A stretch of 36,068 nt of DNA from assembly GCA_947589555.1 (NCBI GenBank), contig CANQAZ010000008.1:1-36068 (forward strand), read 5' to 3'. The stretch's first letter is position 1. The number at the start of each line of letters is the position of its first letter. Both the position numbers and the translations under genes were made by a program. Source of the stretch: an uncultured Clostridia bacterium (GTDB lineage Bacteria > Bacillota > Clostridia > Christensenellales > Borkfalkiaceae). Under the pieces are notes generated by a model. It saw only the letters and a list, made by a program, of their open reading frames with translations. It was not told the DNA's origin and did not search any database. Shown here piece by piece: positions 9,102-18,739 of this stretch.

Positions 9102-11260
9102 AGTGCGAGATCCTCGCCCCGGCGGGCGACGAACAATCGGCGTACGTCGCGCTTGATGCGGGCGCGGACGCCGTATATCTCGGGTTGAACCGTTTTTCCG
9201 CCCGCGCCTCGGCCCAGAATTTTGACCTTGCCGCCCTCGGACGGGTGACCCGCTACGCCCACCTGTTGGGCGCGAAGGTCTACGTCGCCCTCAACATCCT
9301 CGTCAAGGACGCCGAGACGGAGGACTTTTTCGCTTCGGCCGTTGCGGCGTGGAACGCGGGCGCGGACGCCCTGCTCATGCAGGACATCTTTTTGGGCGCC
9401 GCCCTCAAAAAACAGTATCCCGAAATCGTACTGCACCTCTCCACACAAGGGGGGTGTTGTCACGTTTACGGAGCGGAAATTGCAAAACGCTACGGTTTTT
9501 CGCGGGTGGTGCTCGCCCGCGAGACCCCGATCGAGGACGTCACCGCCATCGCAAAATGCATCGAGACCGAGGTGTTTGTGCAGGGCGCGCTTTGCAGTTC
9601 CTTTTCGGGGCAGTGCTATTTTTCCTCGTTTGCGGGCAACAACAGCGGAAACCGCGGCAGGTGCAAGCAACCCTGCCGCATGAAATACAAAATTGACGGG
9701 ATGGGGTGCGAAAATCCCGCTTATGCGCTCTCCCTTTCCGACCTTTGCATGGGCAAACGGACGGCCGAATGGATCGCGGCGGGGGTGTGTTCCCTCAAAA
9801 TCGAGGGAAGGATGAGGCGGCCCGAATACATCGCGGCGGCGGTGCGCTACTACCGCGCCGTGCTCGCGGGCAGGGAGGGGGCGGAGGAATTTTCCGACTT
9901 GAAGCGCGCCTACAACCGCGGCGATTACACCGAGGGGCTCGGTTTCGGGCAAAAAAAGGACCTTCTTTCGCGCGACGTGCAGGGGCATATCGGCGAAAGG
10001 GTGGGGGAGATCTCCCTTGTCGGCGGCCGCGCCTTCTGCAAGAGCGAGTACGTCGGGCGCAGGGGAGACGGCTTCAAAATTCTGCGCGGCGGCAAGGAAG
10101 TGGGGGGCGCAAGTTACCTCTTTCCCGCGCGGGGCGGGTTTTTGCTCACTTCCGAAAAGAAACTTCTCGCGGGCGACGAGGTACGCCTCACGACGGACGT
10201 CGGGGCGCGCGAACGCCTCCTTTCGGGGGCCGAAAAGCGTAGCGTTTGCGTGGTTTTGCGCATCGTGGCGGGGGAAAAGCCCCGCGCCGCGTGCGGCGAT
10301 TTCGTGTTTGAAGGGGAGGACCCCGTGCCCGAGGCCCGCCGTACGCCGCTGACCGCCGAAAACATCCGCGCCTGCTTTGCCAAGACGGATGGCTTGCCCC
10401 TCGCCCCCGAAATTTCGGTGGAAACGGAGGGCGCTTTTCTCACCTTCGGCGCGCTGAACGCCTTCCGCCGCGCCTTTTATGCGGCGCTGACCGAAGCCCT
10501 CCTGCCCCGCCGCCCTCTCCTTGCGCCCTGCGCGCCTCCCTGCACGGTGGAGCCCGTGCGCAAGCGGATGGTCGCCGTCATCGCCCAAACGGAGCGCGAA
10601 GGGGGCGAAAAGGCCGATATCGTCATCGTAAAACCGCGCGATTATGCGAAGATCGCGCCGCCGTCGCGGGCGGGCGTGTACCTCTACCTGCCGCCCCTGT
10701 TTACTTCCCGCGATGAGGCCGAAATCAACAGCGTTTTGCCCTTTTTTGAGGGAATTTACTGCGAGGGAACGTACGGGATCGCCCTCGCGGAGAAGTATCG
10801 CATCTCGCTTTTTGCGGGCACTGGCTTCAACCTCACCAACCGTTACGCCGTTGCGGGCGTCAAGGAGGCGGGGGCGAAATATTTTGCCCTCTCCAAAGAA
10901 ATTTCGAACGAAGAACAGAAAAAATTGCGCGCGGACGGGGCCTTTTGCCTCGCCTACGGCGACATAAAACTGATGGATCTTTGCTATTGCCCCTTCGGGA
11001 AGAGGTGCGCGGCATGCGAGGGACGCTTCCGCTACACCATGACCGACGAGGCGGGCCGCAAGTTCCCCCTGCGCAGGTACCGCATCGGCGGGGCGTGCCG
11101 CTTCGAGGTGTACAACTGCGCCCCCCTCGCCGCCGACGGGGGCGGGCCCGTGATTGCCGATTGCTCGCTCGGGGACGGGGCATGGCTTGCCCGTACCCTT
11201 TCGGGCGATTCTGCCGCGCCGGGCGCAACGCGCGGACATTTTGACAGGAGCGTTTTATGA
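9098..11260 (+). CDS. U32-family peptidase / collagenase-like protein
   Basis: EILAPAGDEQSAYVALDAGADAVYLGL...GALCSSFSGQCYFSSFAGNNSGNRGRCKQPCRMKY. Confidence 0.92.
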   Translation: MKCEILAPAGDEQSAYVALDAGADAVYLGLNRFSARASAQNFDLAALGRVTRYAHLLGAKVYVALNILVKDAETEDFFASAVAAWNAGADALLMQDIFLGAALKKQYPEIVLHLSTQGGCCHVYGAEIAKRYGFSRVVLARETPIEDVTAIAKCIETEVFVQGALCSSFSGQCYFSSFAGNNSGNRGRCKQPCRMKYKIDGMGCENPAYALSLSDLCMGKRTAEWIAAGVCSLKIEGRMRRPEYIAAAVRYYRAVLAGREGAEEFSDLKRAYNRGDYTEGLGFGQKKDLLSRDVQGHIGERVGEISLVGGRAFCKSEYVGRRGDGFKILRGGKEVGGASYLFPARGGFLLTSEKKLLAGDEVRLTTDVGARERLLSGAEKRSVCVVLRIVAGEKPRAACGDFVFEGEDPVPEARRTPLTAENIRACFAKTDGLPLAPEISVETEGAFLTFGALNAFRRAFYAALTEALLPRRPLLAPCAPPCTVEPVRKRMVAVIAQTEREGGEKADIVIVKPRDYAKIAPPSRAGVYLYLPPLFTSRDEAEINSVLPFFEGIYCEGTYGIALAEKYRISLFAGTGFNLTNRYAVAGVKEAGAKYFALSKEISNEEQKKLRADGAFCLAYGDIKLMDLCYCPFGKRCAACEGRFRYTMTDEAGRKFPLRRYRIGGACRFEVYNCAPLAADGGGPVIADCSLGDGAWLARTLSGDSAAPGATRGHFDRSVL

Positions 11261-13617
11261 CGGAGAGTGCAAGAAGGCTGGAACTCGATAAAATTTTGGC
11301 GCAGGCGGCCGAATTTTGCGTGCTCGGCGGGAGCAAGCGGGCCCTCCTTTCGCTCGAACCGACGGGGGAGATCGCGGAAGCCGAACGGCGCGTCTCTCTG
11401 ACCGCGGAGGCCCGCCGCCTTCTCTTTGAATTGGGCGCGGGCGGCATCGAGGCCTTCCCCGAGCCCGCCGATGCGCTGGACCGCGCCGAAAAGGGGGCTA
11501 CCCTCTCCTGCGGGGAACTTGTGGGGCTTGCCGCCCTTCTCCGCTCCGCCCGCCTGTGCGCCTCCTCCGTGCTCTCCCTCCCGTCCCGCGAAGGGGAGGG
11601 GATGAAGGAACTCGCGGAACGGCTCGCGTTCGACGAGGGGCTCGAAAAAGAGGTGGGAGACAAGATACGGGGCGAGAACGAACTCGCCGATACCGCGAGC
11701 GAAAAACTCTATGCCATCCGCCGCGAGATGCGCCTCTTGGGCGAACGCATCCGCGCCCGCCTCTCGGGCTATCTCACGGGGGAGGAGCGCAAATTTTTGC
11801 AGGACGGCATCGTGACGGTGCGCGGGGACCGCTACGTGCTCCCCGTCAAGGCCGAATACAAGCGCAGTGTGCGCGGATTCGTGCACGACCGCTCGGCGAC
11901 GGGCGCCACCGTCTTTATCGAGCCCGAGGAAGTGCTCGAAATGAACAACGAACTCCGCTCCCTCGCCCTCGACGAAAGGGAGGAGACCGAGCGCATCCTT
12001 GCCGAACTCTCCCGCGCCTTCGGCGGGATGGCGGACCGCCTCCGCACCGACCTTTCCGTCCTCTGTGAAATCGATACTTACTATGCCCGCGCCGCCTACG
12101 GCTACCGCACAAAGAGCGTGCGGCCCGCGCTCAACGCAAGGGGCGTTCTCGATATCGTGAAGGGGCGTCATCCCCTGCTCGATGCAAAAACCGCCGTGCC
12201 CGTCAGCGTGAAGGTGGGGGAGGAATATGATTTTCTCCTCATCAGCGGGGCCAATACGGGGGGCAAGACGGTCACTTTGAAGATGTGCGGGCTCTTTTGC
12301 CTCATGGCCGCGTGCGGATTTTTCGTGCCCGCCGCGGAGGGCACCCGCATCCCCGTTTTCCGCGACGTCTATTGCGACGTGGGAGACAGCCAGTCCATCG
12401 AAGAAAATCTTTCCACCTTCTCCTCCCACATCCTCAATCTGCGCTCCATTTTGGAGGAGGCGGGGAAGAACTGCTTTGTGCTCATCGATGAGCCGGGCGG
12501 CGGCACCGACCCCGAGGAGGGACAGGCCATCGCCCGCGCCGTGCTCTCCGCGCTCGCCCGCAAGGGGTGCCGCGGCATCGTCACCACCCACTTCGGCGCC
12601 CTCAAAGAATACGCCTATTCCCGCGAGGGCATGCAGAACGGGTGCATGGAATTCGATGCGCAGGACCACAAGCCTCTCTACCGCTTGAAGATCGGCGCGC
12701 CCGGCTCCTCCAACGCCCTTGCGATCTGTGCGCGGCTGGGGCTCGACGCCGCCGTCATCGAGGAGGCGCGGGGGTACCTTTCGGAGGGAGCCAAGAGTTA
12801 CGAGGCGACTCTCACCGCCGCCGAGGAGGAGCGCATCCGCGCCGAAAAGGCCCGCGCCGAGGCCGAAGAAGGGGCCCGCGTGTGGCGGGAGCGGGTGGAC
12901 GTTCTCGAAAAAGAAGAGGAAAAATTCCGCGCGGAAAAGGAGAAATTTTTGACCGCTTCCAAAGCGCAGGCGAGGCGTATCGTCGCCGAACGGACGGCCC
13001 GCGCCGAGGAATTGCTGGGGGAGATGGAGGCCCTCTTCCGTAAGGAGAGCCTCACCGAGGCCGACCTCTTCCGCGCGCGCACGCTGAAAAACGCCATCGG
13101 GCGGGAAGAGGGGGAGGAGGAGACCCCGCCCCGCGCCCTGCCTGTGGATGCGGAGACCTTAAAGGCGGGGGACGATGTGTTCGTGGCCTCGCTTGGGGCG
13201 GCGGGCAAGGTGCTTTCCGTCCGCCGCGAAAAGGGGATCGCCGAAGTGCAGGCGGGACCTCTGCGCGTCAGAAGCAAGATCTCCGACCTCTATCAGCCTC
13301 CCCGCGCGGCGCGCTCCGCCCGCGAAGAAAAAAAGGAGGTACGGGTGGTGCGCAACCTCTCCCCCCGCGCCGACCTGCCGCGGGAGTGCAACGTCATCGG
13401 CATGGTCGCCGATGAGGCCCTGCCCGAGATCGACGCCTTTTTGGATTCCGCCCTTCTCGCGGGGCGGCGGGAGGTGCGCATCGTCCACGGCATGGGCACG
13501 GGCAAACTCCGCGCCGCCGTGCACGCCTATCTGAAAAAGGACGCCCGCGTAGAGGGCTTCCGCCTCGGCCGGTACGGGGAAGGGGAGAGCGGCGTGACCG
13601 TTGTCACCCTCAAATAA
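11257..13617 (+). CDS. mutS2: Endonuclease MutS2
   Basis: ISGANTGGKTVTLK, STFSSHILNLRSIL, LIDEPGGGTDPEEGQAIARA, C-terminal Smr domain GMGTGKLR. Confidence 0.95.
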   Translation: MTESARRLELDKILAQAAEFCVLGGSKRALLSLEPTGEIAEAERRVSLTAEARRLLFELGAGGIEAFPEPADALDRAEKGATLSCGELVGLAALLRSARLCASSVLSLPSREGEGMKELAERLAFDEGLEKEVGDKIRGENELADTASEKLYAIRREMRLLGERIRARLSGYLTGEERKFLQDGIVTVRGDRYVLPVKAEYKRSVRGFVHDRSATGATVFIEPEEVLEMNNELRSLALDEREETERILAELSRAFGGMADRLRTDLSVLCEIDTYYARAAYGYRTKSVRPALNARGVLDIVKGRHPLLDAKTAVPVSVKVGEEYDFLLISGANTGGKTVTLKMCGLFCLMAACGFFVPAAEGTRIPVFRDVYCDVGDSQSIEENLSTFSSHILNLRSILEEAGKNCFVLIDEPGGGTDPEEGQAIARAVLSALARKGCRGIVTTHFGALKEYAYSREGMQNGCMEFDAQDHKPLYRLKIGAPGSSNALAICARLGLDAAVIEEARGYLSEGAKSYEATLTAAEEERIRAEKARAEAEEGARVWRERVDVLEKEEEKFRAEKEKFLTASKAQARRIVAERTARAEELLGEMEALFRKESLTEADLFRARTLKNAIGREEGEEETPPRALPVDAETLKAGDDVFVASLGAAGKVLSVRREKGIAEVQAGPLRVRSKISDLYQPPRAARSAREEKKEVRVVRNLSPRADLPRECNVIGMVADEALPEIDAFLDSALLAGRREVRIVHGMGTGKLRAAVHAYLKKDARVEGFRLGRYGEGESGVTVVTLK

Positions 13618-13636
13618 TGGCATAATCGCCCGTTTG

Positions 13637-13672
13637 CCTCAATAGAATGGGATAGATCATTTCCCGTTGAGG
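13637..13672 (+). promoter_or_regulatory. Potential hairpin that would pair with the downstream SD
   Basis: CCTC 13637-13640 / GAGG 13669-13672 and AATGGGA 13646-13652 / TCCCGTT 13662-13668 can pair; GAGGT is the likely SD for TTG 13680. Confidence 0.35.
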
Positions 13673-13679
13673 TAAACTG

Positions 13680-14396
13680 TTGAAAAAGATCTCTTCCCGC
13701 GCGGTCGCCGCGCTCACGAACGGCATTCTCGTCGCCGTGCTCACCGTGGTGGGCGTATTCTGTTTTTTGCCCGATTCCTCTCCCGCGGCGGAGACGGAGG
13801 CGCGCGTCTTTCGCAGGGGCAATTCGCCCGACGGCGTCTCCCTCATGTTCAACGTGTACTGGGGCACCGACCTCGTGTACGAGATCCTCGATATCCTCGA
13901 TGAAAACGGCGCAAAGGCGACCTTCTTTTTGGGCGGTTGCTGGGCCGACGACAATGCGGACTGCGTCAAGGAGATCGCCGCGCGGGGGCAGGAGATCGGC
14001 TCTCACGGCTACTTCCACCGCGAGCACGACAAACTCTCCTACGAGGGCAACGAACAGGAGATCGCGACGAGCGTGCAATATCTTTCGGCCGTTTCGGGCG
14101 TGTCGATCGGGCTGTTCGCTCCCCCCTCGGGGGCGTACAACGACGATACGGTGAAGGCGGCGGAGGCGCTCGGGCTCAAAACGGTGCTGTGGAGCAGGGA
14201 TACCGTCGATTGGCGGGATAAGGACGCCTCGGTGTGCCTGCGCCGCGCGACGGAGGACGTGGCGGGCGGGGAACTCATCCTCATGCACCCCATGCAACAC
14301 ACGGTGGAGGCTCTGCCCTCCGTTCTGGCCTATTTGGGCGGGCACGGGCTCCGCGCCGTCACCGTGGGGGAAAATTTAAGCGAAACAAAGAGGTAA
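13680..14396 (+). CDS. NodB/CE4-like polysaccharide deacetylase with N-terminal TM/signal
   Basis: YEILDILDENGAKATFFLGGCW...GQEIGSHGYFHREHDKLS; hydrophobic N-terminus; TTG start with SD gaggt. Confidence 0.82.
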   Translation: MKKISSRAVAALTNGILVAVLTVVGVFCFLPDSSPAAETEARVFRRGNSPDGVSLMFNVYWGTDLVYEILDILDENGAKATFFLGGCWADDNADCVKEIAARGQEIGSHGYFHREHDKLSYEGNEQEIATSVQYLSAVSGVSIGLFAPPSGAYNDDTVKAAEALGLKTVLWSRDTVDWRDKDASVCLRRATEDVAGGELILMHPMQHTVEALPSVLAYLGGHGLRAVTVGENLSETKR

Positions 14397-14412
14397 AACA
14401 AAGGAGACGGAT

Positions 14413-15651
14413 ATGATCGTAAGCAAAACATTGGACTGCGGCGTGCGCGTCGTCGTCAAGAGGATGGAGGGGCTCCTGTCCGTGACGATGGGGGTGCTGG
14501 TCGGCACGGGCTCGGCCTACGAAACGGATGCGGAGGACGGCATTTCGCACTTCATCGAACACATGCAATTTAAGGGGACGGACAGGCTTTCCGCCTTTCA
14601 GATCTCGGACGCCTTCGACGCCCTCGGCGCGCAGGTGAACGCCTTTACGGGCAAGGATATGACCTGCTACTACTGCAAGTCCACGACCGACCATGCGGAA
14701 GAGGCCTTCGGGCTCCTTGCCGAACTCTTCCTCCACGCCAATTTCCCCGAGGAGGAGATGGTGCGCGAAAAGGGAGTCGTGCTCGAAGAGATCAACATGG
14801 ACGAGGATTCGCCCGAGGACCTCTGCCTCGACCTTCTCGCCCGCGCCGCCTTCGGGGGGGATAACTACGGGCGCAACATTTTAGGCCCCGCCGAAAACGT
14901 CAAACGTTTCACCCGCGACGACATTTTCGCCTATAAAAAGGAGCGCTATTGCCCCGAAAACATCGTCATTTCCTTTGCGGGCAACATCGATCCCGACCGC
15001 GCCGTGCTCCTTGCCGAGCGCGCGTTCGGCGGCATGGAAAGGACCCGCTTTGTTCAGCGCGAAAAGAAGGTCGCCTTCCGCACCGATCATCTCTTCAAAC
15101 AAAAGCCCATCGAACAGGCCCATTTCGCGCTCGGCTTTTCCACCGTCGCCCGCGACGACGGGAAGAGCCCCGCCGTGCAGGTGATGAACGCCGCGCTGGG
15201 CGGCGGGCTCTCCTCCCGCCTCTTCAAGCGGGTGCGCGAGGAACTCGGGCTCGCCTATTCCGTCTATTCCTATACCTCCCACTATGCCGAAACGGGGCTA
15301 TTGTGCGTGTATGCGGCCGTCAACCCCAAAAAGGCGGAGCGGGCGGCCGAGGCCGTTGCGGAAGTCATCCGCACCTTCCGCCGCGAAGGGCTCACCGACG
15401 AGGAATTTTTGCGGGGCAGGGAACAACTCAAATCGGGCAACATCTTCTCGCAGGAGAACACCTCCTCTCAGATGCTCCTCTACGGAAAGCAACTCCTCTA
15501 CAAGAACGAGATCTACGATTTCGAAAAGCGCATGGCGGAGATCGCCGCCCTCACCCGCGCCGACATGGAGGAGGCCGTTGCGGGCAACCTCGACCTGTCG
15601 AACGTGGCCGTGGCGACCGTCGGCAACCTCAAAAAGGGGATCGCGCTGTGA
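14413..15651 (+). CDS. M16-family zinc peptidase
   Basis: HFIEHMQFKGT (HxxEH) and later EEIN; SD aaaggag before ATG. Confidence 0.93.
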   Translation: MIVSKTLDCGVRVVVKRMEGLLSVTMGVLVGTGSAYETDAEDGISHFIEHMQFKGTDRLSAFQISDAFDALGAQVNAFTGKDMTCYYCKSTTDHAEEAFGLLAELFLHANFPEEEMVREKGVVLEEINMDEDSPEDLCLDLLARAAFGGDNYGRNILGPAENVKRFTRDDIFAYKKERYCPENIVISFAGNIDPDRAVLLAERAFGGMERTRFVQREKKVAFRTDHLFKQKPIEQAHFALGFSTVARDDGKSPAVQVMNAALGGGLSSRLFKRVREELGLAYSVYSYTSHYAETGLLCVYAAVNPKKAERAAEAVAEVIRTFRREGLTDEEFLRGREQLKSGNIFSQENTSSQMLLYGKQLLYKNEIYDFEKRMAEIAALTRADMEEAVAGNLDLSNVAVATVGNLKKGIAL

Positions 15652-16121
15652 GGGCCGAGGGCTTCGGGCCCGTGTTCGACGAAAAGAGCCGCGTGCTCAT
15701 CCTCGGCAGTTTTCCCTCGGTGAAGAGCCGCAAGGAGGGGTTTTATTACGGCAATCCGCAAAACCGCTTCTGGGCGACGGTGTGCGGGTTTTTCGGCGAA
15801 GGCGTGCCCGCAGACGTTGCCGCAAAGCGGGAATTTTTACTGCGGCGGGGGATCGCCCTTTGGGACGTCGTGCAGAGTTGTGAGATAGAGGGCTCGGCGG
15901 ACGCCTCCATCAAGGAGGTCTGCGTGGCGGAGATCGGAGGGGTGGCGGGCGAAAATATGCCCGTTTTGTGCAACGGGGCGACGGCCTACCGCCTCCTCGC
16001 GCAATTCTTTCCCGAACTCCTGCCCCGCACCCTTCGCCTACCCTCCACCTCGCCCGCCAATCCCCGCTTCGACCCCGCGGTGTGGCGGGAGGCCCTCCGC
16101 CGTATTTACGGCGGTACATAG
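15648..16121 (+). CDS. Hypoxanthine-DNA glycosylase-like (UDG superfamily) protein
   Basis: VLILGSFPSVKSRKEGFYYGNPQNRFWATVCGFFG...GIALWDVVQSCEIEGSADASI; GTG start overlaps the M16 stop. Carried inside ORF 14949..16121. Confidence 0.82.
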   Translation: MRAEGFGPVFDEKSRVLILGSFPSVKSRKEGFYYGNPQNRFWATVCGFFGEGVPADVAAKREFLLRRGIALWDVVQSCEIEGSADASIKEVCVAEIGGVAGENMPVLCNGATAYRLLAQFFPELLPRTLRLPSTSPANPRFDPAVWREALRRIYGGT

Positions 16122-16125
16122 GCGC

Positions 16126-16157
16126 AGATGCGCAAACGTGCATCTTTCCCCTTTTTG
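16126..16157 (+). terminator. Probable terminator hairpin
   Basis: AGATGCGC-aaac-GTGCATCT stem followed by C/T-rich ttccccttttt. Confidence 0.45.
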
Positions 16158-16186
16158 TGAAAATACGCGAAGTTGGCAAAATTGGG

Positions 16187-16215
16187 TTGACAAACCCCGC
16201 AAAAGGGGTTAGAAT
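16187..16215 (+). promoter_or_regulatory. Promoter TTGACA-N17-TAGAAT of acpP
   Basis: TTGACA 16187-16192, TAGAAT 16210-16215, 17-nt spacer. Confidence 0.8.
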
Positions 16216-16257
16216 AGAAAAAACAACGTTCCGAAGGGAACCGACAAGGAGTTTTTT

Positions 16258-16485
16258 ATGTTTGAAAAGGTATGTAAAATGCTTGCGGAACAACTCGGCA
16301 TTCAGGCGGACAACATCAAACCCGAACAGGAGGTCGTCAAGGACCTCGGTGCGGACTCGCTCGACGTTGTGGAACTCATGATGGCTCTCGAAGACGAGTA
16401 CGGCATCACCCTGCCCGAAAACGAAGTGGAGAACGTCAAAACGGTGCAGGACATCGTCGACATGATGCAAAAATTGGAAAAATAA
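16258..16485 (+). CDS. acpP: Acyl carrier protein
   Basis: DLGADSLDVVELMMALEDEYGITLPENEVENVKTVQDIVD with DSL phosphopantetheine site; SD aaggag. Confidence 0.95.
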   Translation: MFEKVCKMLAEQLGIQADNIKPEQEVVKDLGADSLDVVELMMALEDEYGITLPENEVENVKTVQDIVDMMQKLEK

Positions 16486-16609
16486 TCCCTTTTTTCGCCC
16501 GTTTTTTGCGGAGAAAAGAGGTACGGAAGGGGTGGACGGCGGTCAGAAACGCTCTCCCCGCGGCAAAACGCAGGGGCGCGGCGCCCGGTCCCTTTCTTTC
16601 GGTCGCGCC

Positions 16610-16641
16610 GTCCCGCGGGCATGTTCCGCGGGTCTTTTTTT
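16610..16641 (+). terminator. Intrinsic terminator after acpP
   Basis: CCCGCGG-gcatgtt-CCGCGGG followed by T7. Confidence 0.7.
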
Positions 16642-16703
16642 GCCCGAAAACGCGATTTTTTGCGCGAATTTTCGGCCTTTCCCGGGGCGCGCTTGACAAA
16701 CGC

Positions 16704-16732
16704 TTGACAAATGAGGGGGCGAACCATATAAT
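16704..16732 (+). promoter_or_regulatory. Promoter TTGACA-N17-TATAAT of cysK
   Basis: TTGACA 16704-16709, TATAAT 16727-16732, 17-nt spacer. Confidence 0.87.
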
Positions 16733-16777
16733 GAAATCGATCCACCCAACGGGCGAAAAAGGAGAAAAAGGAGAAAA

Positions 16778-17710
16778 ATGGCGCACATCCATGTATCGGC
16801 CGACGAACTCATCGGCAAAACACCCCTTCTTGAACTCACTCACATCGAAAAAGAGTACGGCTTAAAGGCAAAAATCGTTGCAAAACTCGAATATTTCAAC
16901 CCCGCGGGCTCGGTCAAGGACCGCGTCGCAAAGGCGATGATCGAGGACGCCGAAGCGAGCGGAAAATTGAAGCCCGGCGCGACTATCATCGAGCCCACGA
17001 GCGGCAATACGGGCATCGGGCTCGCCGCCGTCGCCGCCATGAAGGGGTACAAAGTCATCCTCACCATGCCCGAGACGATGTCCGTCGAACGGCGGCAACT
17101 CATCAAGGCGTACGGCGCGGAGATCGTGCTCACCGAGGGCGCAAAGGGGATGAAGGGGGCCATCGCCAAAGCGGAGGAACTCGCCGCCGCAACGCCGGAC
17201 AGTTTTATCCCCGGCCAATTCGTCAACCCCGCCAACCCTGCGGCGCACCGCACGGGCACGGGCCCCGAAATTTACGAGGATACCGACGGAAAGGTAGATA
17301 TTTTCGTGGCGGGCGTCGGCACGGGCGGCACCGTGACGGGCGTGGGGGAGTACCTCAAATCCAAAAACCCCGCCGTCAAAGTGGTCGCGGTCGAGCCCCT
17401 CACCTCCGCCGTGCTCTCCACGGGCGTCGCAGGCGCGCACAAAATTCAAGGTATCGGCGCGGGCTTCGTACCCGAGATCCTCAACACAAAAATTTACGAT
17501 GAGATCATCCCTGTCTCCAACGAGGACGCCTTTGCGACGGGCAAACTCATCGGGAGGAAGGAGGGGGTGCTCGTCGGCATCTCCTCGGGCGCGGCGGCAT
17601 GGGCGGCCATCGAACTTGCAAAGCACCCCGAAAACGCGGGCAAACTCATCGTGGTCCTCCTTCCCGATACGGGGGACAGATACCTCTCCACCCCCCTCTT
17701 TTCGGACTGA
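16778..17710 (+). CDS. cysK: Cysteine synthase A (O-acetylserine sulfhydrylase)
   Basis: [50 protein letters not shown]. Confidence 0.96.
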   Translation: MAHIHVSADELIGKTPLLELTHIEKEYGLKAKIVAKLEYFNPAGSVKDRVAKAMIEDAEASGKLKPGATIIEPTSGNTGIGLAAVAAMKGYKVILTMPETMSVERRQLIKAYGAEIVLTEGAKGMKGAIAKAEELAAATPDSFIPGQFVNPANPAAHRTGTGPEIYEDTDGKVDIFVAGVGTGGTVTGVGEYLKSKNPAVKVVAVEPLTSAVLSTGVAGAHKIQGIGAGFVPEILNTKIYDEIIPVSNEDAFATGKLIGRKEGVLVGISSGAAAWAAIELAKHPENAGKLIVVLLPDTGDRYLSTPLFSD

Positions 17711-17812
17711 AATGCCAAAACGGGGGAAAAAACGGAGAGTTTTCCCCGCGGTTGGCCTTTGGCGGAGCGGAGCAACGTTTTGAACAAAAAAATTTGAAAG
17801 GAAGGAGAGGGC

Positions 17813-18541
17813 ATGATAGAAAATTTCACCGTGACCGTGCCCGCGCCGAGCGGCATGCAACAGCGGACGGCCACCGTCTATGTGCCCGACCGGGAGGGGA
17901 AATTCCCCGTCCTGTATCTGTTTGACGGGCAGACGGCCTTTTCCGACGAGCGGGCGACCTACGGGGAGAGCCTGCGCATGGGCGAGGCGCTCTCCGCCCT
18001 CGGCGCGGGGCTCATCGTGGCGGCCGTGGACTGCGACCCGGAGGACCGCCTCACCGAATATTCTCCCTTCCCGTTCCGCTCGCCGTTCGGCAGTTCGGAG
18101 GGGAAGGGCGAGGTCTACATGGATTGGCTCGTGCGCACTTTCAAGCCGGCGGTGGAGGAACGCTTCCCCGCGGACGGCAGAGCCTACCTCGGCGGGTGCT
18201 CGATGGGGGGCCTCATGACGCTGTACGGTCTGTGCCGCTATGGATCGGTCTTTTCGGGGGGAGCCGCCCTTTCGCCCAGCCTGTGGGTGGCGCCTCAGGC
18301 CTGTGCGGAGATGATCGCGGCCGCGCCGTGGAAAAAGAGCCCCGTTTTGTACCTCGATTACGGGAGCAAGGAACTCAAAAACCACGGCGAGCGGCAAACG
18401 GAGGCGCTTACGGCCTGCCTCGGCGCCCTCCTCAAAAGGGGGGCGAACGTCACCTTCCGCCTCATCGAAGGGGGCTCCCACTGCGAGGCCTCGTGGCGGG
18501 CGCAGATCCCCGTTTTTTTGAAAACGCTGGGACTTATCTGA
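17813..18541 (+). CDS. Putative esterase, alpha/beta hydrolase fold
   Basis: KFPVLYLFDGQTAF, AYLGGCSMGGLMTLY nucleophile elbow, Asp and His near the end (SHCEASWRAQIP). Confidence 0.82.
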   Translation: MIENFTVTVPAPSGMQQRTATVYVPDREGKFPVLYLFDGQTAFSDERATYGESLRMGEALSALGAGLIVAAVDCDPEDRLTEYSPFPFRSPFGSSEGKGEVYMDWLVRTFKPAVEERFPADGRAYLGGCSMGGLMTLYGLCRYGSVFSGGAALSPSLWVAPQACAEMIAAAPWKKSPVLYLDYGSKELKNHGERQTEALTACLGALLKRGANVTFRLIEGGSHCEASWRAQIPVFLKTLGLI

Positions 18542-18559
18542 AAAAATTTTCCCCTACGG

Positions 18560-18588
18560 AAGCCTCCCTTTTGCGGGGGGCTTTTTTT
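18560..18588 (+). terminator. Intrinsic terminator
   Basis: AAGCCTCCC-ttttgc-GGGGGGCTT followed by T-tract. Confidence 0.8.
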
Positions 18589-18704
18589 CGTGCGGAGGTC
18601 CGCCTGCGCGCCCCGGAACGCCGCAAAAAGGGGGCGGGCGGCAAAATGGGTGAAATTCCCGCCGATTTTGCGCAAAAAATGGGGAATTCGGATATGGTTA
18701 CGAG

Positions 18705-18733
18705 TTGACAGGTCGTTAAATTATTGTTAAAAT
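18705..18733 (+). promoter_or_regulatory. Promoter TTGACA-N17-TAAAAT at the head of the accessory operon
   Basis: TTGACA 18705-18710, TAAAAT 18728-18733, 17-nt spacer; first ATG at 18740. Confidence 0.83.
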
Positions 18734-18739
18734 AACTAC

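Noticed and set aside
16097-16114. CCGCCGTA-TT-TACGGCGG perfect palindrome at the 3' end of the glycosylase gene
   Set aside because: Within coding sequence, no T-tract follows directly, and a GC-rich genome gives such palindromes often. A regulatory role is unsupported.
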